Positions 37,001 to 47,666 of a stretch of DNA of 64,000 bases are shown here, in pieces. Origin of the DNA: Macrobrachium rosenbergii (lineage: Eukaryota > Arthropoda > Malacostraca > Decapoda > Palaemonidae); NCBI RefSeq assembly GCF_040412425.1, contig NC_089792.1, positions 18,242,090 to 18,306,089 of the forward strand, given 5' to 3'. The first letter of the stretch is position 1; each line of letters begins with the position of its first letter. The position numbers and the translations under genes were made by a program. The notes beneath the pieces are model-generated. The model had not been told where the DNA came from. It did no database searches and was given only the letters and a program-made list of their open reading frames with translations.

Positions 37001-40000
37001 AAAATTATACAGTATGAAGTTATAAAATGATAAAGTGAAAATATAAGAGTAGGGTAATAAAATTATAAAAAGCGGTGTCAGAACTTAGCCAAGTAGTAGG
37101 CTAAGTCGGCAACTAGGCTACAGTATTTGTATGTGGAATTAGCTTGCATGACTATGTTTACATAGGGGCTTCATTTTTTTGGGATGTATTCTATATTCCG
37201 GGATTTTCTGTGGGCAGGCAGTGGCCTGGTCCAAAGGTTCCTGGAATTAAGAGGTTGGACTGTAATCAGCAGTTTTCACAAAAATCCAAGGGAAAGTACC
37301 ATTTAGGTTTCTTACCCCAAAGTATCAAGGTTAACTAAAAGATTTGATTTAATGAGACAAGAATGAGGCATACTGAGGTTCTTATTGCTCTGCTTACTGT
37401 CCAACACATCAGCCCAAAGAGCTGTTTTTTCTTTTGGACAGAGTGAGAGAGCCATTAAGTTTGAAAAAAAGGACAAACTGTTGAGTTGACACAAAAAAAG
37501 CTCTTGAATTGTGCTTTAAAAGTTTTCTTTTTAGTCAACTGTTTTCATTTTTAGCTGAAGCATAAACACTATCAGTTAGACGGTATAATTACTGTCTAAC
37601 ATCAATTCCTTTTCTAAAGATTATAAGCCTCTTGTTTCTCTGTGTAAGCACATCTTCAAATGTCACTGAACCAGGCTTGGTCATTAATAAAATAATTAAA
37701 AAACAAGCATTCAACGTCCCTTCTTGTCACCAAATCAAAAGCAAAAGATTCCTCAAAATTTCATTCCAGCCAGCTGAAAATATATATTTTACAAGAGCAG
37801 GACATCAGGAACAGTTTGCTAGTTTTAATAATTTAAGAAACTAAACCATGATCAGGAGTCCTAATTGGATGACCCACAGAGGAATCTGTGAGTCCTACAT
37901 TCAAGGAATTACCAAAATTTTGCACAGCTTCATTTATCATTTGCTCACAGCCATATTCAGAAGCACATCAAAAGCTCTTAGTCCAAGGTAACAGGTAGTA
38001 GAGACAGATTTGAAGCACTCCCTATGGAGGCCTTTCTATCACTTTCCTGTATTTTAGTTATGGTGATGAGAAGACAGTAAAAAACAATAACATCTAAGTC
38101 TGGATCGTAACAGGTGGAACACAAATATGAGGTATTACAACTGCAACAAACCCTTACAACTTGGACTTCACAGCATCCACTATGGGAAGCTGGGTACTCA
38201 CTTCTAATTTACACTGCCATCCCTCTTGCCCTAGGAGTGGCGTTACAGTAAATTAAAAACATTTGAAACTATACAGATATAAGTTCTGTTTTCTATTCAT
38301 GCAATGTACAACTCTGACTTAAAAAAAAAAAAAAAAAAACTAGAAAAAAAAAGTGTTAAATAGTAATGTGTTAAATAGTAATGAAGACAATTTCATATCA
38401 TTTTCAATTAACACAAATCAACACTAAGAGTCCTGACCAAAAAACGCACACACACACACTGAAATAAACTTCATAGCAGAAATAAAACCTCACAACATTT
38501 TTTAAAACATCCACTCTCTTGTTTACCATTTACTGTACATAAAAAGCTGTTCCATACGTTAAATGTATAACAAAAAATTTTAGCTTTAGATATACAGTAT
38601 ATTCTAAGAGAACAAGAAAATGCAAACTTGCCTTTTTCAGTGTGTTTGTAACATCATAGTAGCGTTCTTTCAGGTCTTCTATACTACGTGGGGTGAGATG
38701 TGTGGGCCAGCGATCATGTATAACAGGCCATCTAAGATCAAATCTACTACAAAGTTCAAATAATGTATCAGTTTCTGTCCTCGTCCAACCTTCACAGAGT
38801 AAATGCTCACTGTATTCTGCATCGGTGTATGACAGAAGCTCTATTTTCTGTAGAAAAAGAAAAGACTAAGAAACCTTCTTGTAATGTATTAGCCATCACT
38901 TAAAAAATTTTTTTCACAAGCCTGCACTGAATAAACCTCTCTTCCAAAATTTTCTTACAACAAGATTAAAAATACTGTAGTCAATATTTCTTCTTTGTGT
39001 AATGATTAGTATTACTTTTTTCTCAGTGACTTCTTCAATTTTCATCTTATGCTTATCAGTACAACCACTGCTATAATTTTTATTTGTTACTTCTTATTAA
39101 TGCCTTATATACCAGGTAAAAAACCAAATGCTAAGTGTGACAATGACATTTTTAAAATAAAGTAAAGTTTTATAGACACTTACCAAGTAATTACAAAGTT
39201 TGAAACTATTTACATAGTCTGAAACTATAGCTATGTAATTACTTGGCAAGTTACTTATATAAAATTGCAAATTACGCTGATGAAAATAGTAGTTGCCATT
39301 TCCCGTGACATTCTGTTCATTTACTACCACGTTCACGTGAAAAACAATCATCACATTTATTTTTATAAAAACTCTTCTATGTTCTATGCATAAATAAAAA
39401 ACTACATTCCTTTCTATAAGAGTGAAGATTTGCATCAAGTTGGGTAAACCACACCATTCCTTATCCTCTCAAATGAGTTTCTACTTTGCCAAAGCTGCAA
39501 TTACTAAGAAAATGATCAAAGGTGGATATTCATAATAGTGACTATATAACATCTCTAAAACCAATTATAATTAAATATAGAGAAAAATGAACATTAAAGT
39601 AACAGATAAAAAAAAATTAAGCTAAATGCTGGAATATGGAATTCATCATGTCAAGGAGAGGGAGACATGCATGTAATTCTGACATTATCTTAGAATTGGT
39701 CATTCTTATTTCACCCATGGATATTTGATGAATAGCCCATATGATCTAACACCTATATGTACAGACTGTATAGTAGTAACACTAACAGTTGAACAGTTTT
39801 TCTGAGAATGTCCAAAATATAATCGACAACAAATCATTGACATCAGTTAAATAAATTTTATCAGACTCTTATCATTTTCAATGAGCTCAAAAAGGAGCTG
39901 ACTAGTAAATAAAATAAAAAATTTATCATTAATAAGGACAAATCCTTTGGAACAGCCCTGTCACAGTCAAATAAACTAGCCCACTCGTGTGGTTAAATAA

Positions 40001-43000
40001 ATGTTTTAATAATATCTCAAATTAATGTATCTTTGCACCTAGAGAAGGTGATTGAAGAAGCAAATTCTTAGAGTGGGATGGCACTATCTGATAAGAAAAC
40101 AAACTCCTGTGATACTGGATCTGCTTTAATTTTTCAAATGATTTGCTAGAGATGGACTAACTCCATTAAGGGAGACAAGGATGCTGACCAACTGCTGTAA
40201 CCTGACTAGCAACACTACTGTCTGATGAAATTTTCTTATGATACATGGGAGTCCCTAGATCCTTTCTTGGGTTGGACATAACAAAGCTGTGCTACTCTCT
40301 ACATTAATCCACAGTTAGGAAGCCCTCATCCAGACTTTTCTTCACTGATCAAAAGTCCAAGGAACAGAGAGCTGAAGGCTCAAATTGAGGTGATGGTGAA
40401 GTTGGAAGCTTAATACTACAGTCAGTCTTCTAATAATACCACGACTGGATACCGTGACTATGAGCTCATGCTAACACTGAAGGCAAAACCCTGATGAACA
40501 CCTGAGGAGCAGTTGCTAAACTGAAGAAGGCTTGAAAGTCAAAGATTTTCACTTTCCAAGCAAAATAAAGATTTTTCCCTGACACTGGATGTGCTGGTAC
40601 AGAACCTGAGGCCGAAGGAAGTGAGAATATCTTTTTGATATAAGCACTAAACTCTGGTAACTTTTTCCATCCGAAAAGGAGCCTGCTGAAGGAACTTATT
40701 CAGTGATCTGAGATCAGTGATAGGCTGCCAACCCCCACACCCTGGGTATTATGAAGAACTGGTTGTAGAAGTCCCAAGAATTGTATGTTACCTAATAGAA
40801 CATTTGCTTGGCCATCATCAATCTCATCTCTTCACCTAGAGTGAGAAACCCCTCAAGTGTCCAAATCAACTGAGGCAGATTGACTGTGGGAAAGGGCGTG
40901 TGTCACCTAGAGATAAATTCCTGCAGGAGACCTGAAGGAGGATTGCTTTCTTTTTCTGCATGAAAGGGCAACTGATGTTTACAAAATGTTTACAAAATGG
41001 TCTTCAACCATGTAAAAAGAGTTGCAATGACAAGGTAAGTGTGCCCTTCACGTTCCTGGGCAGACAGATGACATCTCCCTTGATGCACTTCTATGCATGA
41101 TGGTCTAACTTTGAATTAAGTTTGACTGAAATACTTTCAAATGTGTAGGAGGAGCTGCAATGACAAGCGTAACAAACAAAACAGAGCGAAAAAACTATAG
41201 TCACCCCAAAATTGGCCAACGGGGCCTTCTTGTTTGAGGAACCATCCTTGGAGGAAGCTTTAAGAATAAGATAAAAGTTGAACATATAAAATCAGAAATG
41301 TAACATAAATGTAACACCACTTTTCAAAATAAAAAGTGTAGTACAGGTACAACCAATGGAACACCAAAATACACTTTTTAATACAAGAGATGGAAAAATG
41401 CAAGTCAAAGTAAAATACATTGTGTTCACAGACATACAGCTTGAACAATGTTTATTATGAAAGTTAATAAACTTGATTATCATAAAATTTATGTAAATGT
41501 CATCTCTTACCTGAAATTCCACCAGTTACAAAACTCAAGTAAGGAAACAATACAAAAAATAGCCTTGTATTCACAACCAGTTTTTTGTTTATTATGAAAA
41601 TGAAAAAAACTTCCTAGCAGTGTTTTGAACACTGATGCTCATAAGTTTATGCAAGGTTGAGCTCTTCTAACAAAGTTATATACCTTCATCGCAATTTTCT
41701 GATGTTTACATCTAAAGTGTTATTATTTATGCTGTATTTGCTGATTAATATTTATTGTTTTCATCTGTTTTTCTGTTAGTTATTCCTTTTTTCACAACTG
41801 GGCATTTACTCAAGAAAGCTTGCTAAGCAGATTAATGAGACTCAGGCTTGTTTCATATGAACATGGCACACTGAGACTAACAAAAAATATCCTATTTGAA
41901 GTACAGTACTCAGTTTTGTGAGCATTATGGAAAATCAATGTCTCAAACTTCTATTGATATTATGAGTGGTCAAACCTTTCCATTTTTCTCATAATCAATA
42001 CTCATTCAAAGGAAACTGCTGGTTCAAATACAGATGTTTACGTTCTATGACACATTCATTTGAAAATCCATTAAATATAAAAATCTGACGTGTCAAGATC
42101 AGAACATTTTCAGAATAATAAGCATATCAAAATCTAAAAAGATTTCACCTTACCTTATTAAATACAGCAAATGGATACTCCTTGGCTTCATCGCAAGCAC
42201 GGCGCCAGTGATATAAAACAGCATTATCTTTTCTTGCTGGATTTGTAAACTGCATCCATTTCCATGGCCGGACTCTTTTCATGCCCAGTTTTGCTTTCAC
42301 ACTTTTGTAACCCTGACCTAAATATAAAGATATAAAACATTATAGCTTACTTCTGTAATCTTATAAACAATTTCAATGTTTTCTGCCTAAATATATGTAT
42401 TTTACATGTATGTGACTCTTCTCGGCCAAATAAAAAGAAGCTAGATCATAAAAACCTAAAGAAAATTATTAGCTACCCCTAAAGAAGTTGGTACAGCAAA
42501 TGAACTAAACATTAATTTTTTCCTTCCATCAAATTAAACAATCTATTGGGTCTGGCAGGCAGGTAACCCTTGTACACGTATGTTAAGGAAAAAAGGAACT
42601 ACAGTAGATGTTTCTTAACAGCTGGGAAAATAAGTACCATTCAATGTCACTCTATTCTCAATGATCTCCATGTGAAAGTACCATCAAGTGCAGATTCAGA
42701 ATAAGCTTCAGTGTGCTTATAGAAAGAATCAGTCATATAACTGTAGGTAGCCTTTTACCTGCAATCTCACTACTATTGGCCTTGCTGAAATTATGTCATG
42801 AAGTGAGGGGTGATATTTCATAGTTAAACTACTTTATAATAACAAGGAAAGAGGGAAGAGCATTTAAAATCTGTTCCTATGTATGTGAAACAAAAGATTA
42901 CTTATAAAATCACATAGCAAAAGTTTTTGGTATACATTCAATACGTCTAAATGAACTTTCTTTAAGAAACTGTACCTCCAGCCTTTTCAATCTCCTCAGA

Positions 43001-43993
43001 ACAGTGGGAAAGAAAAATCAAAAGTAGCTTTACTGGCATGAAACACATTCCCCAAAATGTTAAGTTTTACTGGCAAGTTTCCCACAGCTGGTCCTGGCAT
43101 GGAGGAACTGAGACCACTGTCCAGATGATTTCAACCTTATGCCTTTGCATGCATTTTAATTCTTCCCCCTAATCACATTTTCTCTTAGGGAAAGGACACT
43201 AGAGATGGAGAAGGAAGTAGATGATGCACCATCAACAGCAACTGAGACCAATGGCAGTTAGATTAAAAGCTAGCAATAAGTCCATAGAGAGGAGAAAACC
43301 ATTATATAAAGCTTTATCCACACTGACAAACACCTGAGGCATATCATGAGCAATGACAGCTAGATCTTCCAAAGTCCAATGACATAGAAAACAGTCTCTA
43401 CTAGATGTTACATTAAAGGAGGCTATACTGATAATTTAAGAGAATACTGTAGGTAAATTTTTTTTTCATAATTAAGAACACAACTTAATAAAGCTTCAAA
43501 AAATTGATTAAACATACAAGTTCAAGCAGTCGAGCATTAGCTGAAGGGATAAGAATTGTTTGTAGGAACCATATACAGTACTATACTTCCTTACTATCAG
43601 AATATAATTAAAGCCACCTCAGGAAGATACCTAATGACTGAGTGACATAATTTACAAACAACTAACACTCAAAATGAACTACTGTAATTACATCAAGATC
43701 AAAGTAATTCTAACACAGACAATCATTATAACTGTACTACTAAAGCTATAATAAAACTAAAAAGAGCATCCTTAACACTCACCACTGTCCGATGGTAATA
43801 AGGGAGGCAAGTCTTTGTTTGAATCTGAGTAGAGCAGAGCATAAAGTTCTCGGTGCATCCCCTCAGGTCTTCGCATACCCTCCTTTTCCTTTTTTTTCTT
43901 GGGTAAATCCTTTCGCAATCCAAGAATTGCATCTTTACTCACTTCTGGTACAGTGGGGTGGTCAAGTTCAAGGATATCTCTGACGTCTGACAT
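24959..43993 (-). CDS. DMAP1: DNA methyltransferase 1-associated protein 1 (DMAP1/SWC4), nine coding exons
   Basis: Coding exons (minus strand): 43993-43783, 42317-42154, 38847-38632, 35576-35469, 30378-30199, 30085-29935, 28629-28475, 27785-27675 and 25021-24959. They sum to 1359 nt, or 452 residues plus TAA, with every junction in phase; human DMAP1 is 467 residues. The start is MSDVRDILELD, equivalent to the conserved ADVRDILEL. Conserved stretches include RPEGMHRELYALLYSD, VRPWKWMQFTNPARKD, a SANT-like domain in exon 3 (EGWTRTETDTLFEL), DLKERYY, DADHERRRKQQL, ELRKIEARKKEREKK, and GVSLRSQRMKLPASVGQKK. DMAP1 is a nuclear subunit of the TIP60/NuA4 acetyltransferase and SRCAP/SWR1 H2A.Z-exchange complexes and binds DNMT1. 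The gene spans about 27 kb if the inferred UTR exons are right. Confidence 0.95.
25053..25157. repeat. 21-bp minisatellite, five units
   Basis: Five near-identical copies of a 21-bp unit (agtaatgatattcaatatag plus t) lie about 30 bp upstream of the DMAP1 last coding exon on its own strand. The minus-strand unit contains 'attactac', close to a branch-point consensus. The units are contiguous without spacers, so this is not a CRISPR array. Confidence 0.9.
25916..26048. mobile_element. Short Tigger-like MITE
   Basis: The left end 'cagtcatacctcggttaact' and the reverse complement of the right end (agccatacctcagttaatgg) form about 18-bp terminal inverted repeats around 130 bp, in DMAP1 intron 8. 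Termini of the form CAGtcATACCTC are typical of Tigger/MADE-like elements. Confidence 0.65.
26049..27674. other. Remainder of DMAP1 intron 8
   Basis: AT-rich intronic sequence. The small minus-strand frames at 26235-26872 show no family motif. Nothing else supported. Confidence 0.5.
27675..27785 (-). CDS. DMAP1: DMAP1 coding exon 8
   Basis: 111 nt, phase 0, acceptor tttacag, donor gtaagt. Encodes a low-conservation segment ending EMIDAVATPATPN, equivalent to the human IIDVVGAPLTPN. Confidence 0.9.
28205..28405. repeat. Tandem duplication of about 100 bp in DMAP1 intron 7
   Basis: 'aagctttacctttattgata' followed by 'ttattaagt' occurs near 28244 and again near 28341. Each copy is followed by 'aaccataacacc'-like sequence and 'caaatcttaaca'. 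Two diverged units lie downstream of the DMAP1 exon 7 donor. Confidence 0.8.
28475..28629 (-). CDS. DMAP1: DMAP1 coding exon 7
   Basis: 155 nt, acceptor ttggcag, donor gtttgt. Encodes ETNPMAVEEVCQHFNDLRSD, LVLMYDLRTILLNYVFELQT and LKHQYENLMPDK, matching the FNELRSDLVLLYELKQA region. Confidence 0.94.
28862..29880. mobile_element. About 1-kb non-autonomous element with inverted ends
   Basis: The left end (tattttac...tataccaacatataaggtga) and the reverse complement of the right end (tattttacagtataactacc, then gcataaggtgac) match. Subterminal 'aagacgatccccattttt' at 28921 is mirrored by 'atgacccccattttggggag' at 29799, and another copy (gatgacccccaattt) is at 28979. No coding frame inside. It lies in DMAP1 intron 6. 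Confidence 0.6.
29935..30085 (-). CDS. DMAP1: DMAP1 coding exon 6
   Basis: 151 nt, acceptor ttctag, donor gtaagt, exits phase 1. Encodes GIKFPDLKTTGVSLRSQRMK and LPASVGQKKVKAIEQLLAEL, the start of the conserved C-terminal DMAP1 domain. Confidence 0.94.
30199..30378 (-). CDS. DMAP1: DMAP1 coding exon 5 (charged coiled-coil)
   Basis: 180 nt, phase 0. Encodes a long charged helix (IEEEQHLISELRKIEARKKE, REKKTQDLQKLI) followed by Lys-rich linker KKKIPQAKIAK. A longer minus-strand frame over 30726-30115 is this exon read through into both introns. Confidence 0.93.
30379..33000. other. DMAP1 intron 4, unassigned part
   Basis: No gene recognised. There is a diverged segmental duplication: 'gactgaactgaagtca' followed by 'gattcattgca' at about 31988 and about 32647, and 'agtaagtct...gatcacta...aactaaaacc' at about 32380 and about 32828. 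The second copy abuts the piggyBac relic, so the duplicated segment may belong to that element or to another repeat. Confidence 0.5.
33015..33600 (+). pseudogene. piggyBac-like transposase relic
   Basis: CGKGQLVFTDNYYASPKICL (33048-33107) matches the catalytic piggyBac block G-x-x-(L/V)-x-x-DNYYTSP. It continues, after a frame change, with KLLKEYKTDAIGTFIN. After stops, KAGLVQVNIPMCIKDYNLNMG (about 33284-33345) matches the P-x-(C/V)-(V/I)-x-x-YN-x-x-MG block with the third acidic position. No intact frame or termini were recognised. The relic is antisense to DMAP1 in intron 4. Confidence 0.7.
33601..35468. other. DMAP1 intron 4, remainder
   Basis: AT-rich with short (CT)n runs near 34110 and 34265. 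A duplicated segment of about 57 bp (caaaattaaaatgtgccaat at about 34648; caaaatttaaacttgccaag at about 34705) is present. No gene recognised. Confidence 0.5.
35469..35576 (-). CDS. DMAP1: DMAP1 coding exon 4
   Basis: 108 nt, phase 0. Encodes IGNLSGPEGKIVNYDADHER and RRRKQQLLKLWDRTPKQ, matching the conserved DAGHERRRKEQLERLYNRTP segment. Acceptor tttgcag, donor gtacaa. Confidence 0.95.
36353..37262. mobile_element. Non-autonomous Tigger-like element, 910 bp
   Basis: CAGTTGAACCTCTTAAAACC at the left and the reverse complement of the right end (CAGTCCAACCTCTTAATTCC) are inverted repeats, extended by 'tggtccaggaact'/'caggaacctttggacca'. It is flanked by TA on both sides (36351-36352, 37263-37264). 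No transposase frame. It lies in DMAP1 intron 3. Confidence 0.8.
38632..38847 (-). CDS. DMAP1: DMAP1 coding exon 3 (SANT domain)
   Basis: 216 nt, phase 0 at both ends. Encodes the SANT/Myb-like domain (TDAEYSEHLLCEGWTRTETD, FELCSRFDLRWPVIHDRW) and SIEDLKERYYDVTNTLKK. The downstream donor is aag|gcaagt, a GC donor rather than GT; protein alignment supports joining here. Confidence 0.95.
38848..40300. other. DMAP1 intron 2, first part
   Basis: AT-rich intronic sequence. The 113-codon minus frame at 39438-39097 has no family motif. No other element recognised. Confidence 0.5.
40320..40775 (-). pseudogene. DIRS-like reverse transcriptase relic
   Basis: The minus-strand frame reads GWQPITDLRSLNKFLQQAPF then RMEKVTRV, a stop, and QKDILTSFGLRF (about 40740-40600). 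DIRS and related RTs carry GWRPVIDLSxLNK-x(5)-F-x-ME-T-x-x-V followed by KxD-x-x-x-S-x-D-L. Further on, LLISEEKS (near 40350) matches the GIxIxxEKS segment before the YLG motif, also seen in the 17.4-kb relic. Frames are broken. It lies in DMAP1 intron 2, sense to the gene. Confidence 0.5.
40776..42153. other. DMAP1 intron 2, last part
   Basis: No gene recognised. A small direct repeat 'tgtttacaaaatgtttacaaaatg' lies near 40977-41000. Confidence 0.5.
42154..42317 (-). CDS. DMAP1: DMAP1 coding exon 2
   Basis: 164 nt, acceptor tttag, donor gtaagg. Encodes QGYKSVKAKLGMKRVRPWKW through HWRRACDEAKEYPFAVFNK, one of the most conserved blocks of the family. Enters phase 1, leaves phase 0. Confidence 0.95.
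42318..43782. other. DMAP1 intron 1 (between coding exons 1 and 2)
   Basis: AT-rich intronic sequence with no gene or element that I can support. Confidence 0.6.
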
Positions 43994-44019
43994 CTTGATT
44001 ACAGTTCATGTAACGAAGC
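43783..44019 (-). CDS. DMAP1: DMAP1 exon with start codon
   Basis: The acceptor ttttttcag precedes 44019, so 26 nt of 5' UTR lie in this exon before the ATG at 43993-43991. Coding encompasses the acidic N-terminus, a Lys-rich patch (LPKKKKEKEG) and RPEGMHRELYALLYSD. The donor is gtgagt at 43782, phase 1. Confidence 0.93.
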
Positions 44020-44224
44020 CTGAAAAAAATTCAATAATAAATTGAATGAATACATTGTTGTCTAATACTGTACTTTAATACAGTGTAAACCAAAGAAAAT
44101 ACTACAGAGTGTGCCACATTTCTCATGTTATATACAGTTCAGCACACAACACAATACTGTATATCTCGTGTAATTCTAACCAGAAAGTTGACTATTAAGA
44201 GAAATATGACATTTTTATAATAAA

Positions 44225-44375
44225 ATAAGATTTTATATCATACTTACCTGTTGTTTTACATATAGCTGTAATTCTCGATCTCTGTTGAAAATTCAAAACT
44301 GGTGGTCCTGGGCTAATATATGGTCAGGTGATACGACTATACGCCCTCTACCGGGGGTACCTGGATCATTCCATC
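44225..44375. repeat. Dispersed repeat fragment
   Basis: 'catacttacctgttgtttta' followed by 'atagctgtaattctc' and 'tacgccctctaccgggggta' resembles a terminal sequence I remember as widespread in decapod genomes. A related fragment in the opposite orientation is near 20815-20850 (agcgaggtaagtatttggaa). Recalled, not verified. Confidence 0.35.
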
Positions 44376-44899
44376 AACAACTAATCATATTTTTAGCTGT
44401 TGCTTACACCAATACATTTCAAACCTACACATTTTACATTGTCAATATACAGTACATTATATACTCCATTCTGCTGGAGAAAGACAAGACCTTGTACTGT
44501 CTCACTCCAAGTCATATGTTATTAGTGGCCATCATGCACATTATCATCACTTCTAATGGCGCATGTCACAAAAGGCCTCTGTAAAATTCCACCGCTCATG
44601 TCTTGCCAATGCCTTTTCTTCCACAAATCTCCAGCCCCCATTATAATAGTTCAAACCCATGTAGATCTGAGTCTTCCTACTCTTTGTTGCCCACAGGAGG
44701 CCAGTTGACATAATCATATAACACTATTCTCCCAAAGGTTGGGTCAATGACATGTCTACATTATCTCCATCTCCCTTTCATCATTATCTCATCTACAAAA
44801 GAAACTTTCATAAGTCTATGGTAGAAATTCTAACACTATCTAACTACCCAATTCCTAATATTCTTCTGAAACCCTTGTTCTCAAATTGACAAAATCTTT

Positions 44900-45480
44900 T
44901 AGATATAGTTTCACTGTCTCATCGTGATTCACATCTGTATGGCAATAAAGATCCTGCTAGACTTATGCAGAACCTTACTTTCATAGGCAATTCAGTCTGC
45001 TTGATTTCCAATTCATATTTAGCCTACCCACTGTCTGGCTTGTCTATTTTAGTCTCTCACAAAATTCTAACTCAAGTACTGTATCCTAATACTTTAAAGA
45101 CTCAACCTTCTTAATCTTACATTCCTTCTATGTTATTTTATACCTTTGTGCATTCTCAGTCTTCATTAGTAACTTTTTTCTCCAACTTATTCTTAGTCCC
45201 ATCTCTATAGATATAAGATACGATCTATTAAGAAAGATTTGTAAGTCATGTGGTGTTTTATTAATAAAAACAGCAACTGCATATTCTAAGTCTGTCAAGT
45301 TTCTATCATTACTCCATCTTAACCTTCTCTTCCAACTCTTAACAACCTTTTCCATTATAATATTTACAAGGACAAACAGAAAAGGTAAAACAACATTTCC
45401 TTTTATGCCTTTGGCAAGACTCCATCAACTTTACCGGTAACTTACCATCTACTTTATTCATGTACAATTTCAGTTACAAA
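44900..45480 (-). pseudogene. LINE reverse transcriptase relic
   Basis: The minus strand reads GIKGNVVLPFLFVLVNIIME (about 45420-45355), matching the G-x-x-Q-G-x-x-L-S-P-x-LF block. LTDLEYAVAVFINKTPHDLQ follows, matching the DLxYADDIxxF catalytic block with YADD degraded to YAVA. MGLRISWRKKLLMK matches the GLxxSxxKTKLM block. This is the common endonuclease-RT type of LINE. It lies in the inferred 5' UTR intron of DMAP1. Confidence 0.7.
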
Positions 45481-45499
45481 ACTAGAGTAAATTTTACCA

Positions 45500-46145
45500 A
45501 ATTATATAGAAGATATACTGGACAAATTCCAGAATCGAAAATAATTTGGTGACAGGATTCTTCTTTAGTGGAATCTGTAGAGCACACTACTGTTAAGTGA
45601 TTGAAGCATACCTTACACTTGTCTGCCAGTCAGGATATATAACAGTATGTTGGGGAGGGGGCCAGTGGAGCAAAAATAGTTAGTCCTGATCTAAAGGTAA
45701 AGGCAACAGAGACCTTGGTCTCTCAACAGACTGAAGAGGAGAAACATGCCTGGGAGCGGGTGCTTGGCGCTCAGAGGTGGGTGTCAGGTACTAAAGAGCT
45801 GGTGCCAGGTGCTTGGGAAGTGGTGCTGGGCACTTGGGAGCCACATGAGGATGCTCAGGTGAGAAGGCCTCTGGAGACGCTGGGCCGGGGCAGGGACAGG
45901 AGGGTCCACAGTGTAACTACAAGAAGGCTGTGAGCTGGTACTAGCCTTCTTGTACCGCTAACAGGAAATGGACCTGAACGGAGACCAACATCATCTGAAG
46001 GGCGCTTAAGCTGCCGTGAGGAATCTAGGTATCATTTGTGTCAGAACTTGAAGACAACTGATGCACCTCCAAAGAGACACCTTTCCAATGGCTGTCTGCC
46101 GACACCTGGGATCGTGCAACAGGCGCGGCTGAGGGGGTGACTACA
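45500..46145. other. GC-richer block with short degenerate repeats
   Basis: Between about 45750 and 45860 the motif ggtgcttggcgc / aggtgcttgggaag / gggcacttgggag recurs at 20-55 bp spacing. It is richer in GC than its surroundings. The 72-codon plus frame has no family motif; Pro-rich on the minus strand. It may be part of a retroelement gag, but is unassigned. Confidence 0.4.
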
Positions 46146-46927
46146 GTACTTTCACTTGGATCTAGCTTATTGTATTAGATTTTTATCTTCTGATCTTTCT
46201 GATAATGAATTAGCATCTTTGTTTTACAGTTCAAAACTGTATATATATAAATTTACCAATGTATGTAATACAAAAACCACCACCACTGATAGATGACCAA
46301 GCAATAAGTGCTTGTAGATTAAACGGAAAATGTTTCTTTAGCTTATCTAACATTACAGCAGAGATTGGTCTAGCCAGAGAATTTTGATTTACTGGGCTAA
46401 CCAAACCCTGCACTAACCCCCCAAGCTTCTAAAAAAAAAAAAAAGTAAGAAAGCTAAAGACTGACAGTGACTTGCTGAAGCCACTAGCCTATGAGAGTAA
46501 CTGCAGGGGAGCTTACTCACTATCCTAGTTCTTGGTGGCAAGCCTTTGTGCTGAATACAATAAGCTTTTGAACACCACTGGTGAAATTAGGGATCTTTCC
46601 TAGATAGTGACCCCAAGGGTTTTAACCAGGTATGCATCCACCTTTGTGGTGTGTTTATTAGTTTGAAAAAATTGTATGAACTTACCTTATTCTGCATAAG
46701 AGCTACCAATGGGATTAAAGTCCCTTGTATTTCACTTTTGTGTTTTGCCCCCACCCAAAAACTGACCATTCACAGTGGTCCCCCATATTGTGGGACAGGC
46801 TAGCCTATAAGGGCAGGGTCCTCTATCTCTAAAAGTACTTATTTGCTAACACAACCAATGTCAGAAACGTTTAATAAAAACATCAATAGGAGCAGTTGCA
46901 GAGTAGGGAGATGGGGAGGCATGAGAA

Positions 46928-47355
46928 ATTCTAACTTTCCTAGAATGCCATGTCCTGACCAAATGAGACCTTAGCTTACCTTCTTAACATAACTTAGGGT
47001 GCCGTGCCCTGGCCTGGGTGGGGGGACACTTTGCCCCCTTCAACCCACCACCAAGTAAAACACTGAACATCTCTGTCTCCCTACTCAGCATACTTCCCCA
47101 TCAATAAATAGGATAATATGCTAATATTTTCATGTCCAAATTGCAAAAATGGGATAGTTTGCAGAACGAAGGATCAGGCTCTAATGCTACCTCCACATGG
47201 AAGCTTAGTCCATTGTTTCTGATGTTTAGTGTTACTTGGGGGGTCTGGGAGGGGCAAAGCACCCCGCAGCCAGTCAAGGCACGGCACCCTAAGTGAGGTT
47301 AGGAAAGTAAGGTCTGGTTAGGTCATGACATGGCATTCTAGGAAAGATTAGGTTT
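46928..47355. mobile_element. Foldback element of about 430 bp with long arms
   Basis: The left arm (46928-47075: 'tttcctagaatgccatgtcc', 'cttagggtgccgtgccctgg') is the near reverse complement of the right arm (47215-47355: 'ggcacggcaccctaagtgag', 'gacatggcattctaggaaag'). The arms are about 140 bp with a 140-bp loop. No coding capacity. It sits about 300 bp from the putative DMAP1 first exon. Confidence 0.85.
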
Positions 47356-47666
47356 GTTTCCGTCTGCGGAACCTAATCCCTTATAACCATCTGCACTGCC
47401 TAGGCTAGGCTACTTGGTACATCTACCTAAAATTTGTCCGAGCAAATGTAGCCGACGTTACATCTGTATAGTCACAAAACTCTAGGGTACTGCCTAATAT
47501 CGGAGCAATTTAGAATATCCTATTTCACGGTGAAGAATGCAGTAGGATAACCCTTCGGTAGGCTAACCTGCGAAAGGGTATGGTTAAATGCCGAGCCCAA
47601 ATAACAGAGCAATACTGTAGAGTAATTAATACCTTTACCGTAACTGAAGCCATAAATTATGCTCAC

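Noticed and set aside
45715..45933. Tandem-repeat protein (VLGAQRW, VPGAWEV, VLGTWEP)
   Set aside because: Short, no start context or splice support, lies within the inferred DMAP1 5' intron beside other retroelement debris; kept only as a repeat-bearing block.
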